Assembly: GCF_026168105.1 (NCBI RefSeq)
Contig: NZ_LBMW01000010.1
Location: forward strand, 116,969-180,968
Source: Streptomyces hygroscopicus
GTDB taxonomy: Bacteria > Actinomycetota > Actinomycetes > Streptomycetales > Streptomycetaceae
Direction of reading: 5' to 3'
DNA: 64,000 bases
Part shown: positions 28,301 through 36,395 of the stretch, piece after piece
How the letters are laid out: each line of letters opens with the position of its first letter
Position numbering within the stretch: the first letter of the stretch is position 1
The notes under the pieces: model-generated
The model's database searches: none
The model's input: the letters and a program-made list of their open reading frames with translations, nothing else
What the model was told of the DNA's origin: nothing
Position numbers and translations under genes: made by a program

Positions 28301-28557
28301 ACGCCTGACGCGGTCGCCTCACGCCACGCCCGCAGTTCTCGCAGCTCCGTCTCGCGACCGGTGAACTCGATCAGGCCGTTGACCGCACGCAGCAGCACAC
28401 TCGGCCATTCCCTGGCCTTCTCCACGGGAGGTACGGAAGCCTGTGCGGGCCAGTCGGCCAGCCGGTACGGCTCCTCACCCTCGTACACCACCATGTCCCC
28501 GGCAGCCTGGTGGATCCGTGCGAACCCCGAGGCAACCGCGTGCGGTGTAGCCGCCAT
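25339..28557 (-). CDS. NLR-like STAND NTPase with TPR repeats and an N-terminal RHIM-like motif
   Basis: Protein of 1072 aa from the ATG at 28557 (GGGGGA 8 nt upstream). Residues 9-26, ASGFARIHQAAGDMVVYE, match the C-terminus of the divergent neighbour. After FTGRETELRELRAWRE comes a STAND NTPase: Walker A GPGGQGKT at 94-101, Walker B LLVVVDYAE at 144-152, then VRVLLLARPAG. A helical linker (about 330-560) leads to ten repeats of about 46 residues (LGNQANLLAEVGRRSEA, LGNHANRLAEVGRRREA and so on), a TPR-type sensor. NLR-like proteins oligomerise when the repeats sense a trigger. Repeat copies are similar but not identical. The short N-terminal motif instead of a catalytic domain suggests that the effector is separate and recruited through it. 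Confidence 0.85.
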   Translation of the reverse strand: MAATPHAVASGFARIHQAAGDMVVYEGEEPYRLADWPAQASVPPVEKAREWPSVLLRAVNGLIEFTGRETELRELRAWREATASGVLKVHLIHGPGGQGKTRLAGHVADLWRREGWAVLAAHHRRDRSAADTFTGPDLHSAAGLLVVVDYAERWDTTDLLTLLTDIRTGDGVHGLPVRVLLLARPAGTWWQSLEGRIQRDVGLVPSHRALGPLEDDPASTRLSLFTSARDRFADLLGVPGAKCVDPPGALVGHEAYRLVLTVHMAALAAVLAHACDDVPPVDPVEVSSFLLARERDHWEAMHAPVREKPLVTAPDAMGQVVYTATITGPLGYPDAKAALTRADVDSREAPGQLLKDHAVCYPSAVGTGGQGRQTTTLLEPLYPDRLGEDFLALSTPGHGHGFPADPWADGAPARLLASEHPGDSGAPGVPVWAGHALTTLVEAARRWPHLAQGQLYPLLAAHPRLALHAGGATLAALAGLDDLDVELLESIEALLPGHRHVDLDLGIAALASRLAERRLAAATSSVQRARIHGALSARLRNAGLLIEAMKANHRALEAWRELAGTEPGAYRPEQATSLGNQANLLAEVGRRSEAAAVSQEAVDLWLELAGTDPEAYLPDLARTLGNHANRLAEVGRRREAAELSEQVLALYEELAAGDPDAHAESLGHTLNNHALWLSELGRRNEAVPISEQAVDLRRRLVVVNRDAHLPDLAASLHNHAALLGQLGRWDEAMAISQETLDLRRQLVAVNRPGHLPGLAVSLTNHANVVAELRGRGEAVPISQETIDLHAELVAANRDAHLPGLAGSVNNHALLLAELGRREAAVPFSRKAVALYTELAEVNRDAFMPQLATVSRNHAVLLAQLGRLHDAVPVSQQAIDRWRRLVAVNRDVYLANLAASSNNHAVWLREVGRPEEAVPFSQEAVALYGELAGAEPEQYLPILAMSLSNHVNLLVELRRWDDAVPVAGQSAGLYQRLVEADRDAYLAHYVQSVATYGCVMVEGRLFREAIAPLAHALLQAQGLPEHGRGITPVIAGHLRRAYVGDTAGVVEQFRSVTGQDCPVWMTEPPASTR

Positions 28558-28756
28558 GATCGTCCCCCTTCGCCCTGCACCGGCACGCGTCACCGAAAAT
28601 ACACACATTCAAGCGGCGAAAGCGGTGATTCGACGCGACTGCCCGGCCTCCGACCCTGACTTGCTTTCAATCTCCCGTGGACCACTGCCACTTGGCGATA
28701 CGCTGACGGTCGCAGGCGCCGTGTGGGCAGGTCACCAGGAGGGGTGGAGAGGCTCA
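28558..28756. promoter_or_regulatory. Divergent promoter region of the STAND/effector pair
   Basis: The 199 nt between the divergent starts are less GC-rich than the genes (for example GAAAATACACACATTCAAG near 28595-28613), as expected of promoters. A GGAGAGG ribosome site for the small gene is at 28746-28752. I cannot assign -35 and -10 elements with confidence. Confidence 0.45.
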
Positions 28757-29170
28757 GTGTCGGAGATCATCGAACTTGCCCGTACGGCTGGGACGACGCT
28801 CGTCACGCTGATGACCAGCGAAGCATGGACCCGTATGCGCAACGGATTGGTCTCTCTGTGGCATACGGTGCATCCCGAGAGTGCCGGAACGGTCGAGGAG
28901 GACCTTGAAGCCAGCCGGTCCGACGTGCTCGCCGCGCAAAGCAACAACGACGAAGCGCTCGCGCAGGAAATTCGCATGGAATGGCAGAGCCGCGTGCGCC
29001 GACTGCTGACCGAGCATCCCGAAGCGGCGACCTCACTGCGGCAGCTTCTCGACGAAGTCGCCCCGGCGGAATCGGCGCATGCCGCAGGCGGGATCCATCT
29101 GCAGGCAAAGGCTTCGGGCAAGGGCCGCGTGTATCAGGCAGGTCGTGACCAGCACATCACCGAACGATGA
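28757..29170 (+). CDS. Small helical protein with C-terminal RHIM-like motif (candidate NLR effector)
   Basis: Protein of 137 aa from the GTG at 28757. It opens with an amphipathic helix (MSEIIELARTAGTTLVTLMT), then SEAWTRMRNGLVSLWHTVHP, and an acidic helical middle (residues 45-100). Residues 119-136, ASGKGRVYQAGRDQHITE, align with residues 9-26 of the divergent STAND NTPase: 8 of 18 identical (A, S, G, R, Q, A, D, E) plus conservative I/V, H/Y and A/G changes. This family of 130-150 aa Streptomyces proteins with a xQxGRD-type end is known only as hypothetical. The layout resembles effector proteins triggered by NLR-associated amyloid motifs; pore formation would be a guess. Confidence 0.7.
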   Translation: MSEIIELARTAGTTLVTLMTSEAWTRMRNGLVSLWHTVHPESAGTVEEDLEASRSDVLAAQSNNDEALAQEIRMEWQSRVRRLLTEHPEAATSLRQLLDEVAPAESAHAAGGIHLQAKASGKGRVYQAGRDQHITER

Positions 29171-29209
29171 CCGATCGGCCTGACACCGAAACCAGGGGGA
29201 TCGCCAGGG

Positions 29210-30175
29210 TCAGCGCACCCTTCCCCGGGGCTTCAACGGCACCGACGGCAGTTCCGGGGCCCGCAGCGGTGCGCCGTCGTACCCCTTCACCTCACCGAAA
29301 CGCGTGCCCGTCGCCCAGTCCGCACGGGCCCGCTCGATGTCCTCCTGGGACCGGCCGATGAAGTTCCACCACATGATCAGCTCCTCCTCGAACGGCTCAC
29401 CGCCCAGGAGCATCAGGCCCGCGTCCGATTCGGCGCGCAGCGGGAGTTCGGTGCGGCCGCAGCCGAGGTAGAGCATCGAGCCCGGCAGCACCGGTACGCC
29501 GTCGACATGGGCCTCGCCGGACATCGACAGCACCGCGTACTCGAAGTCCGCCTCCAGGGGAAGGCGTACATCCGCCCCGCGTGCCAGGGTCAGGTCGGCG
29601 CCCACGATCGGGGTGTACGTCGAGCCAGGGGACGTCGCGCCGTCGACCTCGCCCAGGATCAGGGTGGCCTCGAGGCCCGGCGCCGTGACCACGGGCAGTT
29701 CGGCGTGGTACTCGAAGTGCGGTTCGGTGCTCCGGTGGCTGTCCGGCAGGGCCACCCACAGCTGAGCGCCGTGCAGGAAGCGCGCGTGCGGCTTCGGGCT
29801 CTCCTCGGAGTGGCTGATCGCCCGGCCCGACGTCATCAGACCCAGCTGGCGCGGGTGGATGGTCTGGAGGCTGCCGGTCGAGTCGCGGTGCAGCACCTCG
29901 CCCCGGTGCAGCCAGCTCACCGTCTGCAGCCCCATGTGCGGGTGCGGCGGGACCTGCATGCCCGGTTCGTCGGCGATGTCGTCCGGGCCGTAGTGATCGA
30001 CGAAACACCAGGCGCCCACCATGCGTCGGCCCAGGTTGGGCAGCAGCCGGCGGACTTCTGTCGACTCGCCGAGCTGGACCCGGCGCGGACTGAGGAGCTC
30101 ACGCACCGGCTCCGCCACCACGAACCCACGGCCACCGCACACGGCGGGCACCGCCTCGCGATCAAGATTGCTCAT
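29210..30175 (-). CDS. Pirin-family bicupin protein
   Basis: Protein of 321 aa from the ATG at 30175. The N-terminal cupin has the metal-ligand block PPHPHMGLQTVSWLHRGEVL with HRDS following, and the pirin run RAISHSEESPKPHARFLHGA (usually H-x-E with the Glu). The second cupin ends with LMLLGGEPFEEELIMWWNFI, a pirin signature. Bacterial pirins bind iron and may act as quercetinase-like dioxygenases or as regulators of metabolic enzymes. It stands alone. Confidence 0.9.
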   Translation of the reverse strand: MSNLDREAVPAVCGGRGFVVAEPVRELLSPRRVQLGESTEVRRLLPNLGRRMVGAWCFVDHYGPDDIADEPGMQVPPHPHMGLQTVSWLHRGEVLHRDSTGSLQTIHPRQLGLMTSGRAISHSEESPKPHARFLHGAQLWVALPDSHRSTEPHFEYHAELPVVTAPGLEATLILGEVDGATSPGSTYTPIVGADLTLARGADVRLPLEADFEYAVLSMSGEAHVDGVPVLPGSMLYLGCGRTELPLRAESDAGLMLLGGEPFEEELIMWWNFIGRSQEDIERARADWATGTRFGEVKGYDGAPLRAPELPSVPLKPRGRVR

Positions 30176-30348
30176 GCCCCACAACCTAGCCCCGGCGGGG
30201 TGCCCGCGTCAGGCCATCCACTCCCCCATCGAGGCGCTCTTGGACCGGCCGCGACATCGGGCCGCCTCGGGCCTCAGCCGGGAGACATCCGACCTTGTGG
30301 AATATTCAACCAAACCTTGCGGTTGGGCCCGCCATGAGGAGGTCTCGA

Positions 30349-30696
30349 GTGGAGACGACGTACTACGGCCACGGGACGCCCGCCGAGCGCTGGGAGCGGG
30401 CGCGGATGTTCTTCGACGCCAAGGACTACTACGCCGCGGCACGGGTCCTCAAGGGGCTGGTCGATGAGGCGCCGGAGCAGACCGGACCGCGGCTGCTGCT
30501 GGCGCGCGCGTACTACCACTCCGCCCAACTGCACCGCGCCGAAGCCGAGTTGGCCACCATCGTGGAACGCGACCCGGTGGAGCACTACGCCCGGCTGCTG
30601 CTGGGACGCACACTCCAGCGTCAGGGGCGCGCCGCCGAGGCGGAGCCGCACCTGCGGATCGCCTCGGCGCTCGCGGGTGACTTCGCGGAGCTCTGA
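30349..30696 (+). CDS. Short TPR protein
   Basis: Protein of 115 aa from the GTG at 30349, preceded by GAGGAGG with 6-nt spacing. Three TPR-like helical pairs are visible: WERARMFFDAKDYYAAARVL, then GPRLLLARAYYHSAQLHRAE and HYARLLLGRTLQRQGRAAEA. Such single-unit TPR proteins serve as scaffolds; a partner cannot be named. The upstream ATG at 30295 was rejected for lack of a ribosome site. Confidence 0.75.
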   Translation: METTYYGHGTPAERWERARMFFDAKDYYAAARVLKGLVDEAPEQTGPRLLLARAYYHSAQLHRAEAELATIVERDPVEHYARLLLGRTLQRQGRAAEAEPHLRIASALAGDFAEL

Positions 30697-30880
30697 TCCC
30701 CCGGAGAGCGGGATCCGGAGGGAGCACCCCCGGCTGACGTCAGGCCTGGATGTGCGAGTGAGTTCCCGGCGGTGTTCGTCACACGCGCCACAGACTCCGC
30801 CCTCGTGGGGGCGGTGACGTGTGCCACAGGGACGCCCTGCCGTCCCGTCCGCCGCGCGATCCGCCTGTCATGCTGGCGCG

Positions 30881-31543
30881 ATGGCATCCGAAGTCGACCG
30901 CACGCACCCGAAGGACCGCCCGATCGCCGAGCGGGTAGAGGAACTCCTCGCCGCCGGCGGCCCGTTGCCGATCGTCACCGCGGGCCATCCGGTGCTGCGC
31001 CGAGGCGCCGAGCCCTTCGAGGACCAGCTGGAGCCTGCGCTCCTGACCCGTTTCGCCGAGGCGCTGCGCGAGACGATGCACGCGGCGCCGGGGGTGGGAC
31101 TCGCGGCGCCGCAGGTCGGGGTGCCGTTGCGGATCGCGGTCATCGAGGACCCGGCCCCCGTGCCCGAGGACGTCCGCCAGGCGCGAGGACGGGTGCCGCA
31201 GCCCTTCCGAGTGCTGGTCAACCCGTCGTACGAGGCCGTCGGCAGCGAACGGGCCGCGTTCTTCGAGGGCTGTCTGAGCGTTCCGGGCTGGCAGGCCGTG
31301 GTGGCCCGGCACGCCCGGGTGCGGCTGCGGGCGCTGGACGAGCACGGGGCCACGGTGGACGAGGAGTTCACGGGCTGGCCCGCGCGTATCGTGCAGCACG
31401 AGACGGACCATCTGGACGGCATGCTCTACCTGGACCGGGCGGAGCTGCGCTCGCTGTCCTCGAACGAGTCCGTGGTCGCGCGGTGGGCGCAGCCGACGCC
31501 CGAACGGGCGGCGGCCGACCTGGGCTTCACGCTGCCCGGCTGA
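30881..31543 (+). CDS. def: Peptide deformylase
   Basis: Protein of 220 aa from the ATG at 30881. All three deformylase motifs are present: GVGLAAPQVG (GxGxAAxQ), EGCLSVPG with the Cys metal ligand, and QHETDHLDG with the HExxH zinc/iron site. The N-terminus has about 35 extra residues before the catalytic core. It removes the formyl group from nascent proteins. There is no fmt partner here, so this is probably one of several def copies in the genome. Confidence 0.95.
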   Translation: MASEVDRTHPKDRPIAERVEELLAAGGPLPIVTAGHPVLRRGAEPFEDQLEPALLTRFAEALRETMHAAPGVGLAAPQVGVPLRIAVIEDPAPVPEDVRQARGRVPQPFRVLVNPSYEAVGSERAAFFEGCLSVPGWQAVVARHARVRLRALDEHGATVDEEFTGWPARIVQHETDHLDGMLYLDRAELRSLSSNESVVARWAQPTPERAAADLGFTLPG

Positions 31544-31563
31544 GGAGGCCGACGGCGGCGAAG

Positions 31564-31589
31564 GCGCCCGCGGCCCACGCCGCGGGCGC
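31564..31589. terminator. Bidirectional hairpin terminator
   Basis: A perfect 11-bp stem (GCGCCCGCGGC at 31564-31574 with GCCGCGGGCGC at 31579-31589) around a CCAC loop, between the convergent def and oxidoreductase genes. There is no T-tract, as is usual in Streptomyces. Confidence 0.65.
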
Positions 31590-31639
31590 GCTCCTCGTCA
31601 GGGCGTCGGGATGGTGCACTCGGATGAGACCTGCCGGCC

Positions 31640-33070
31640 TCACCCCCGGTACGCCTCCAGCAGCCGCAGCCACACCTCGCTGATGGTGGGGTACGAGGGC
31701 ACCGCGTGCCACAGGCGGTCGATCGGGACCTCACCGGCGACCGCGATGGTCGCGGAGTGGAGCAGCTCCCCCACGCCGGGGCCCACGAACGTGACGCCCA
31801 GCAGGGTCTCGCTGTCCAGGTCGACGATCATGCGTGCGTGGCCTCGGTAGCCGTCGGCGTACAGGCCCGCCCCCGCGACCGACGACAGGTCGATGTCCAC
31901 GGCGCGCACCTGGCGGCCCGCCTGCTCCGCCTCCGCGAGGGAGAGGCCCACGGCCGCCGCCTCCGGGTCGGTGAAGACCACCTGCGGCACCGCCGCGTGG
32001 TCGGCGGTCGCGGAGTGGGCGCCCCAGGGGTCCGTCTCCAGCAGCGGGACGCCCGCCGCGCGGGCCGCGATGGCCGCGCCCGCGATGCGGGCCTGGTATT
32101 TGCCCTGGTGGGTGAGGAGGGCGCGGTGGTTGACGTCGCCGACCGCATACAGCCACTCGCTGCCCTTCACCCGCAGGGTGTCGTCCACCGGCAGCCAGGA
32201 GCCGGGCTCCAGGCCGACGGTGTCCAGGCCGATGTCGTCCGTGCGGGGTGCCCGGCCGATGGCGAAGAGGATCTCGTCCGCCTCGAGGCGGTCACCGGAG
32301 TCGGTGACGACCACGACCGTGCCGCCCTCGCGCCGTACCGACTCGACCGAGGTGCCGGTGCGGACGTCCGCGCCCGCCTCGGTGAGCGCCTCGGCCACCA
32401 GTTCACCGGCGAAGGGCTCCATGCGGGGCAGCAGGCCCTTGCCGCGGACGAGCAGGGCGACCTGGGAGCCGAGGCCCTGCCACGCCGTGGCCATCTCGGT
32501 CGCCACCACGCCCCCACCCACGACGATCAGGCGGCCGGGGACGGACTTCGAGCTCGTCGCCTCCCGGCTGGTCCACGGGTTCACCTCGGCGAGCCCTGGC
32601 AGGTCGGGCAGCAGGGCACTGCTTCCGGTGCACACCGCCACCGCGTGCCGGGCGGTGAGGACGTGGTGCTCGCCGTCGGGACCGCTCACCGTGACCGTGC
32701 GCGGCCCGGCCAGCCGTCCCTGCCCCCGGTACAGGGCGGCGCCGGTGCCGTCCAGCCAGGCGACCTGCCCGTCGTCCCTCCAGTTCGAGACCTCGTAGTC
32801 CCGGTGGGCCAGGACCGCGGGCGCGTCGAGGGGGCTCTGCACCAGATGGCCGAGGCCCGGGACGCGGCGGGCGTCCGCCCGGGCGATCACCGGGCGCAGC
32901 AGCGCCTTGCTGGGCATGCATGCCCAGTACGAGCATTCGCCGCCGACCAGCTCGCTCTCCACGACCGCGGTGGAGAGTCCGGCCGCACGGGTGCGGCCGG
33001 CGACGTTCTCCCCCACGGGCCCGGCACCGAGCACCACGACGTCGTACGCGATGGATTCCGTATCCGTCAT
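31640..33070 (-). CDS. Pyridine nucleotide-disulfide oxidoreductase, FAD-dependent
   Basis: Protein of 476 aa from the ATG at 33070. The FAD-binding start is DVVVLGAGPVGENVAGRTR. The redox-active pair is in GGECSYWACMPSKALLRPV (CxxxxC). An NAD(P) Rossmann motif follows (RLIVVGGGVVATEMATAWQG), and EWLYAVGDVNHRALLTHQGK is the second FAD site. The C-terminal block reads VPSYPTISE, where dihydrolipoamide dehydrogenases and mercuric reductases have HPHPT(L/M)SE: the catalytic His is a Tyr here. The disulfide is therefore probably used differently. The substrate is unknown; a thioredoxin gene lies divergently 122 nt away. Confidence 0.88.
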   Translation of the reverse strand: MTDTESIAYDVVVLGAGPVGENVAGRTRAAGLSTAVVESELVGGECSYWACMPSKALLRPVIARADARRVPGLGHLVQSPLDAPAVLAHRDYEVSNWRDDGQVAWLDGTGAALYRGQGRLAGPRTVTVSGPDGEHHVLTARHAVAVCTGSSALLPDLPGLAEVNPWTSREATSSKSVPGRLIVVGGGVVATEMATAWQGLGSQVALLVRGKGLLPRMEPFAGELVAEALTEAGADVRTGTSVESVRREGGTVVVVTDSGDRLEADEILFAIGRAPRTDDIGLDTVGLEPGSWLPVDDTLRVKGSEWLYAVGDVNHRALLTHQGKYQARIAGAAIAARAAGVPLLETDPWGAHSATADHAAVPQVVFTDPEAAAVGLSLAEAEQAGRQVRAVDIDLSSVAGAGLYADGYRGHARMIVDLDSETLLGVTFVGPGVGELLHSATIAVAGEVPIDRLWHAVPSYPTISEVWLRLLEAYRG

Positions 33071-33192
33071 GGGGCCAGTCTGGTTGTTGGTGTGCGCGGT
33101 GGCCACACGGGTAAGCACGCGGAATACCTGACCATGAGTCGCCGTTGTCGACATCGGCTCAGACCCCGACACCAGGAAGAGGGAAACACGCC

Positions 33193-33579
33193 ATGAGCAG
33201 CACCGTGGAGCTCACCAAGGAGAACTTCGACCAGATGGTCACGGACAACGAGTTCGTCCTGATCGACTTCTGGGCATCCTGGTGCGGGCCGTGCCGTCAG
33301 TTCGCCCCGGTCTACGAGAAGGCCGCCGAGGAGAACCCGGACCTGGTGTTCGGCAAGGTGGACACCGAGGCGCAGCCCGAGCTGGCCGCGGCCTTCGGCA
33401 TCCAGTCGATCCCGACGCTGATGGTCGTCCGGGACCAGGTCGCCGTGTTCGCCCAGCCGGGCGCGCTGCCGCAGTCCGCCCTCGACGACGTCATCGGGCA
33501 GGCGCGCAAGCTGGACATGGACGAGGTCCGCAAGGCGGTCGCCGAGCAGCAGTCGAAGGCCGAGCAGAACGGCGAGTGA
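33193..33579 (+). CDS. Thioredoxin
   Basis: Protein of 128 aa from the ATG at 33193. The active site WASWCGPCRQF (WCGPC) stands near residue 30, and SIPTLMVV holds the conserved cis-Pro. The last 25 residues (DMDEVRKAVAEQQSKAEQNG) are a charged tail beyond the usual 105 residues. It reduces protein disulfides in the cytoplasm. The divergent flavoprotein at 31640-33070 could be functionally linked, although it does not look like a thioredoxin reductase. Confidence 0.93.
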   Translation: MSSTVELTKENFDQMVTDNEFVLIDFWASWCGPCRQFAPVYEKAAEENPDLVFGKVDTEAQPELAAAFGIQSIPTLMVVRDQVAVFAQPGALPQSALDDVIGQARKLDMDEVRKAVAEQQSKAEQNGE

Positions 33580-33742
33580 CCGTCGGCGACCGTCCTGGAG
33601 CCAGTGACGCGCAACACGGGGCGCCAGGTCGTCGGGGCGGCCGGCACACCGGCTCGGCCCTCTCCCCCCTCGGTCGCCGGGCGGGGCGCGGCGGTTCGGC
33701 TGCCGCGAATACCGGTCGTGGTGCGCGTGCCGCGTGGGGTGC

Positions 33743-34789
33743 TCAGCTCGATTCGCGGTGCACTATCCGTGCCCCGAGCACCTCGTGCATCTCGGGCACA
33801 CCTCCGGGATCGCGCACCACCCGGTCGACCAGTTCGGCGAGATCGCGTCCGGACGGCAGTTCGATGTGAACCGTGCTGAGCCGCGGCCGCAGCAGTCGGC
33901 CGAGCATCAGGTCGTCGGCGCCGACGACGGCCGTCTCCTCCGGTACGCCCACACCCTCGTCCTGCAGGGCGCGCATCAGCAGCATCGCGTACTCGTCGTT
34001 GTAGGCGAAGACCGCGTCGAGGGCCAGGGAACGCCAGCGTGCCGCGAGCCGGGCGGCGGCTTCCTCCTCGTAGGCGAGCGGCAACTCGGTGACGGTCGCG
34101 TCGGTGCCCTCCAGTGCGCGCCGTGCGCCCTGGAGCCGGGGCCCGGAGAACAACTCGAGGCCGGGCTCCTGCGGGACGACGACACCGATCCGGCGACGGC
34201 CCCGGGCCAGCAGGTGCACCCCGGCACTGTGCCCGACCCCGTGGTGGTCCAGGACCAGCGTGTGCGCCCCCTCGATGCGCTCGGGGCCGAGGGTGACGAC
34301 GGCGCGGGCGCCGGAGCGTTTGAGGACGCGTACGCCCCCGGGGCCTAGACCGCCGCCGGGCACGAGGACCGCGACCGGCCTCAGTTCGGCCCAGGCGCGG
34401 GCGGCCTCGTCACCGTGCAGACCAATGCTGCCGTACTGGACCACGGTGTAGTCGAGTCCACCGAGGGCCCCCTGCAGTTCGTTGAAGAACTGGCTGTACA
34501 GCGGCCCCGCGGGCACGTTCGGGGCAGGCATCAGCACCATGCGGCTGTGTCCGGCGCGCAGGCTGCGGGCGGCGGCGTGCGGGACGTATCCCAGTTCCTC
34601 TGCGGCCTCGCGGACACGGCGGCGCGTGGGTTCGCTGATGCGTACGGCACTGGTGTTGTTGAGGACGTACGAGACGGTCGCGCGCGAGACACCGGCCAGG
34701 CGTGCCACATCTGCGCTGGTCGGCACGGCGGGTGGTGCGGGCGACGAAGGGACGGGCTGTTTCGGTAACTGCACCATGACGTACCGCAT
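33743..34789 (-). CDS. LacI-family transcriptional regulator
   Basis: Protein of 348 aa; the start is the ATG at 34789 or, less four residues, that at 34777, and neither has a clear ribosome site. The helix-turn-helix and hinge are TSADVARLAGVSRATVSYVL, then SEPTRRRVREAAEELGYVPH. The periplasmic-binding-like domain follows (MVLMPAPNVPAGPLYSQFFN through AVVGADDLMLGRLLRPRLST). It is divergent from an amidase gene with 147 nt between, a usual place for the operator of a LacI-type repressor. Confidence 0.9.
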   Translation of the reverse strand: MRYVMVQLPKQPVPSSPAPPAVPTSADVARLAGVSRATVSYVLNNTSAVRISEPTRRRVREAAEELGYVPHAAARSLRAGHSRMVLMPAPNVPAGPLYSQFFNELQGALGGLDYTVVQYGSIGLHGDEAARAWAELRPVAVLVPGGGLGPGGVRVLKRSGARAVVTLGPERIEGAHTLVLDHHGVGHSAGVHLLARGRRRIGVVVPQEPGLELFSGPRLQGARRALEGTDATVTELPLAYEEEAAARLAARWRSLALDAVFAYNDEYAMLLMRALQDEGVGVPEETAVVGADDLMLGRLLRPRLSTVHIELPSGRDLAELVDRVVRDPGGVPEMHEVLGARIVHRESS

Positions 34790-34898
34790 CTTCGCAGAAT
34801 GGCCGCACGGGTCGCCTCCGGGGTGCCGTCCACGCTGGAACGACCGCCTCCGGAAGGGAAGTTGCGCATACCCTCCCGGTCAGCGCAGCCACAGGTTA

Positions 34899-34917
34899 CC
34901 TTTCGGTAGACCAAAGG
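34899..34917. promoter_or_regulatory. Candidate LacI-type operator
   Basis: CCTTTCGGTAGACCAAAGG has 5-bp inverted arms (CCTTT/AAAGG) around 9 nt, between the divergent LacI regulator and amidase and just before the amidase ribosome site. Binding there would block amidase translation or transcription. The symmetry is short. Confidence 0.3.
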
Positions 34918-34936
34918 AGTTGCGGAGGTGTCCCCC

Positions 34937-36370
34937 ATGGCTGCCGACCCAGGTGCGGGGCTGGTCGAGTGCGCCCGCGCGCTCGCTGCCGGCGAGCGGA
35001 CCTCCCGCGAGGCGGTGGAGCGTGCGCTCGCCCGGATCGAGGCGGCCCAGCCCTCGGTGAACGCGTTCCGCCTGGTGCGCGCCGAGGCCGCGCTCGCCGA
35101 GGCGGAGGCAGCGGACAGGGAGCTGGCGGCCGGGGTGCGTCGGCCCCTGCTCGGGGTGCCGGTGGCCGTCAAGGACGACATGGACGTGGCGGGCGAGCCG
35201 ACCGCGTTCGGCTGCCCGGGCGCCTTCCCGCCGGTGGCCGAGGACGGCGAGGCGGTACGGCGGCTGCGGGCGGCCGGAGCCGTGATCGTGGGCAAGACCA
35301 ACACCTGCGAGCTGGGACAGTGGCCGTTCACCGAGGGGCCCGCCTTCGGCGCCACCCGCAACCCCTGGCACCTCGGCCACACCCCGGGCGGCTCGTCCGG
35401 CGGGTCCGCGGCGGCGGTCGCCGCCGGGCTGGTACCCGCCGCGCTGGGCTCGGACGGTGCCGGTTCGGTACGGATCCCGGCCGCCTGGACCCATCTGGTG
35501 GGCATCAAGCCGCAGCGGGGCCGTATCTCGACCTGGCCGCGCCCCGAGTCCTTCCACGGCATCACGGTCAACGGCACGCTCGCCCGCACGGTCGCGGACG
35601 CGGCGTTACTCCTGGACGCGGCGAGCGGCAACCACGTCGGCGACCTGCACCGCCCGCCCGCCCGCGACGTCTCGGCCGCGGTGGGACGCGACCCCGGTCG
35701 GCTGCGGATCGCACTCTCGCTGAAGCCGCCCTTCACGGCCGTGCCCGCCCGGCTCGACCCCCGGATCCGGGACCGGGTCCGCGCGCTCGCCGAGCGACTT
35801 GCCGCGCTCGGGCACGTGGTCGAGGAGGCGGAGCCGCGCTACGGGCAGATCGGGCTCGCCTTCCTGCCGCGCGCGATCGCGGGAGTCGCGGAGCGGGTGC
35901 GCGACGTGCCGGAGCCGGACCTGCTCGACCCGCGCACCCGCGACGCCGCACGCCTGGGCCGGCTGCTCGGCGGGGCGCCGCTGCGGGCGGCACGGCGGGC
36001 GGAGGCGCTGCTCCACCGGCGGGTGGGGGCGCTCTTCGCCTCCTGCGACGTCATTCTCGCGCCGACGACGGCCGCTCCGGCGCCGCGCATCGGGACGCTG
36101 CTGAACATGAGCGGCTGGAACACCGACCGCGCGATGATCGCCGCCTGTCCGTACGCCTGGCCGTGGAACGTACTGGGCTGGCCCGGCGTCAACGTCCCGG
36201 CGGGCTTCGTGGATGAGGGCTCCTTCCGGCTGCCGGTGGGCGCGCAGTTGCTCGGCCCGGCGAACAGCGAGCCTCTTCTGGTGTCGCTGGCAGCCCAGTT
36301 GGAGTCCGAGCTGAGGTGGCACGAGCTGTGGCCGCCGGACCACACCACTGCGGACGCACGGGCGGCGTAA
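34937..36370 (+). CDS. Amidase (amidase signature family)
   Basis: Protein of 477 aa. The ATG at 34937 is chosen because GGAGG ends 8 nt before it; a GTG at 34928 is in frame. The Ser-cisSer-Lys triad is visible: Lys in GVPVAVKDDMDVAGE, cis-Ser in HTPGGSSGGSAAAVAAGLVP, and the nucleophile Ser in GSDGAGSVRIPAAWTHLVGI. Similar enzymes hydrolyse aliphatic or aryl amides, or process 6-aminohexanoate-like compounds; the substrate cannot be set from sequence. The divergent LacI regulator probably controls it. Confidence 0.9.
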   Translation: MAADPGAGLVECARALAAGERTSREAVERALARIEAAQPSVNAFRLVRAEAALAEAEAADRELAAGVRRPLLGVPVAVKDDMDVAGEPTAFGCPGAFPPVAEDGEAVRRLRAAGAVIVGKTNTCELGQWPFTEGPAFGATRNPWHLGHTPGGSSGGSAAAVAAGLVPAALGSDGAGSVRIPAAWTHLVGIKPQRGRISTWPRPESFHGITVNGTLARTVADAALLLDAASGNHVGDLHRPPARDVSAAVGRDPGRLRIALSLKPPFTAVPARLDPRIRDRVRALAERLAALGHVVEEAEPRYGQIGLAFLPRAIAGVAERVRDVPEPDLLDPRTRDAARLGRLLGGAPLRAARRAEALLHRRVGALFASCDVILAPTTAAPAPRIGTLLNMSGWNTDRAMIAACPYAWPWNVLGWPGVNVPAGFVDEGSFRLPVGAQLLGPANSEPLLVSLAAQLESELRWHELWPPDHTTADARAA

Positions 36371-36395
36371 GAGCGTTCGGCCGTACGCTGTGACC

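Noticed and set aside
34531..35736. A long minus-strand frame over the amidase
   Set aside because: Shadow of the amidase; the true amidase has the Ser-Ser-Lys triad.
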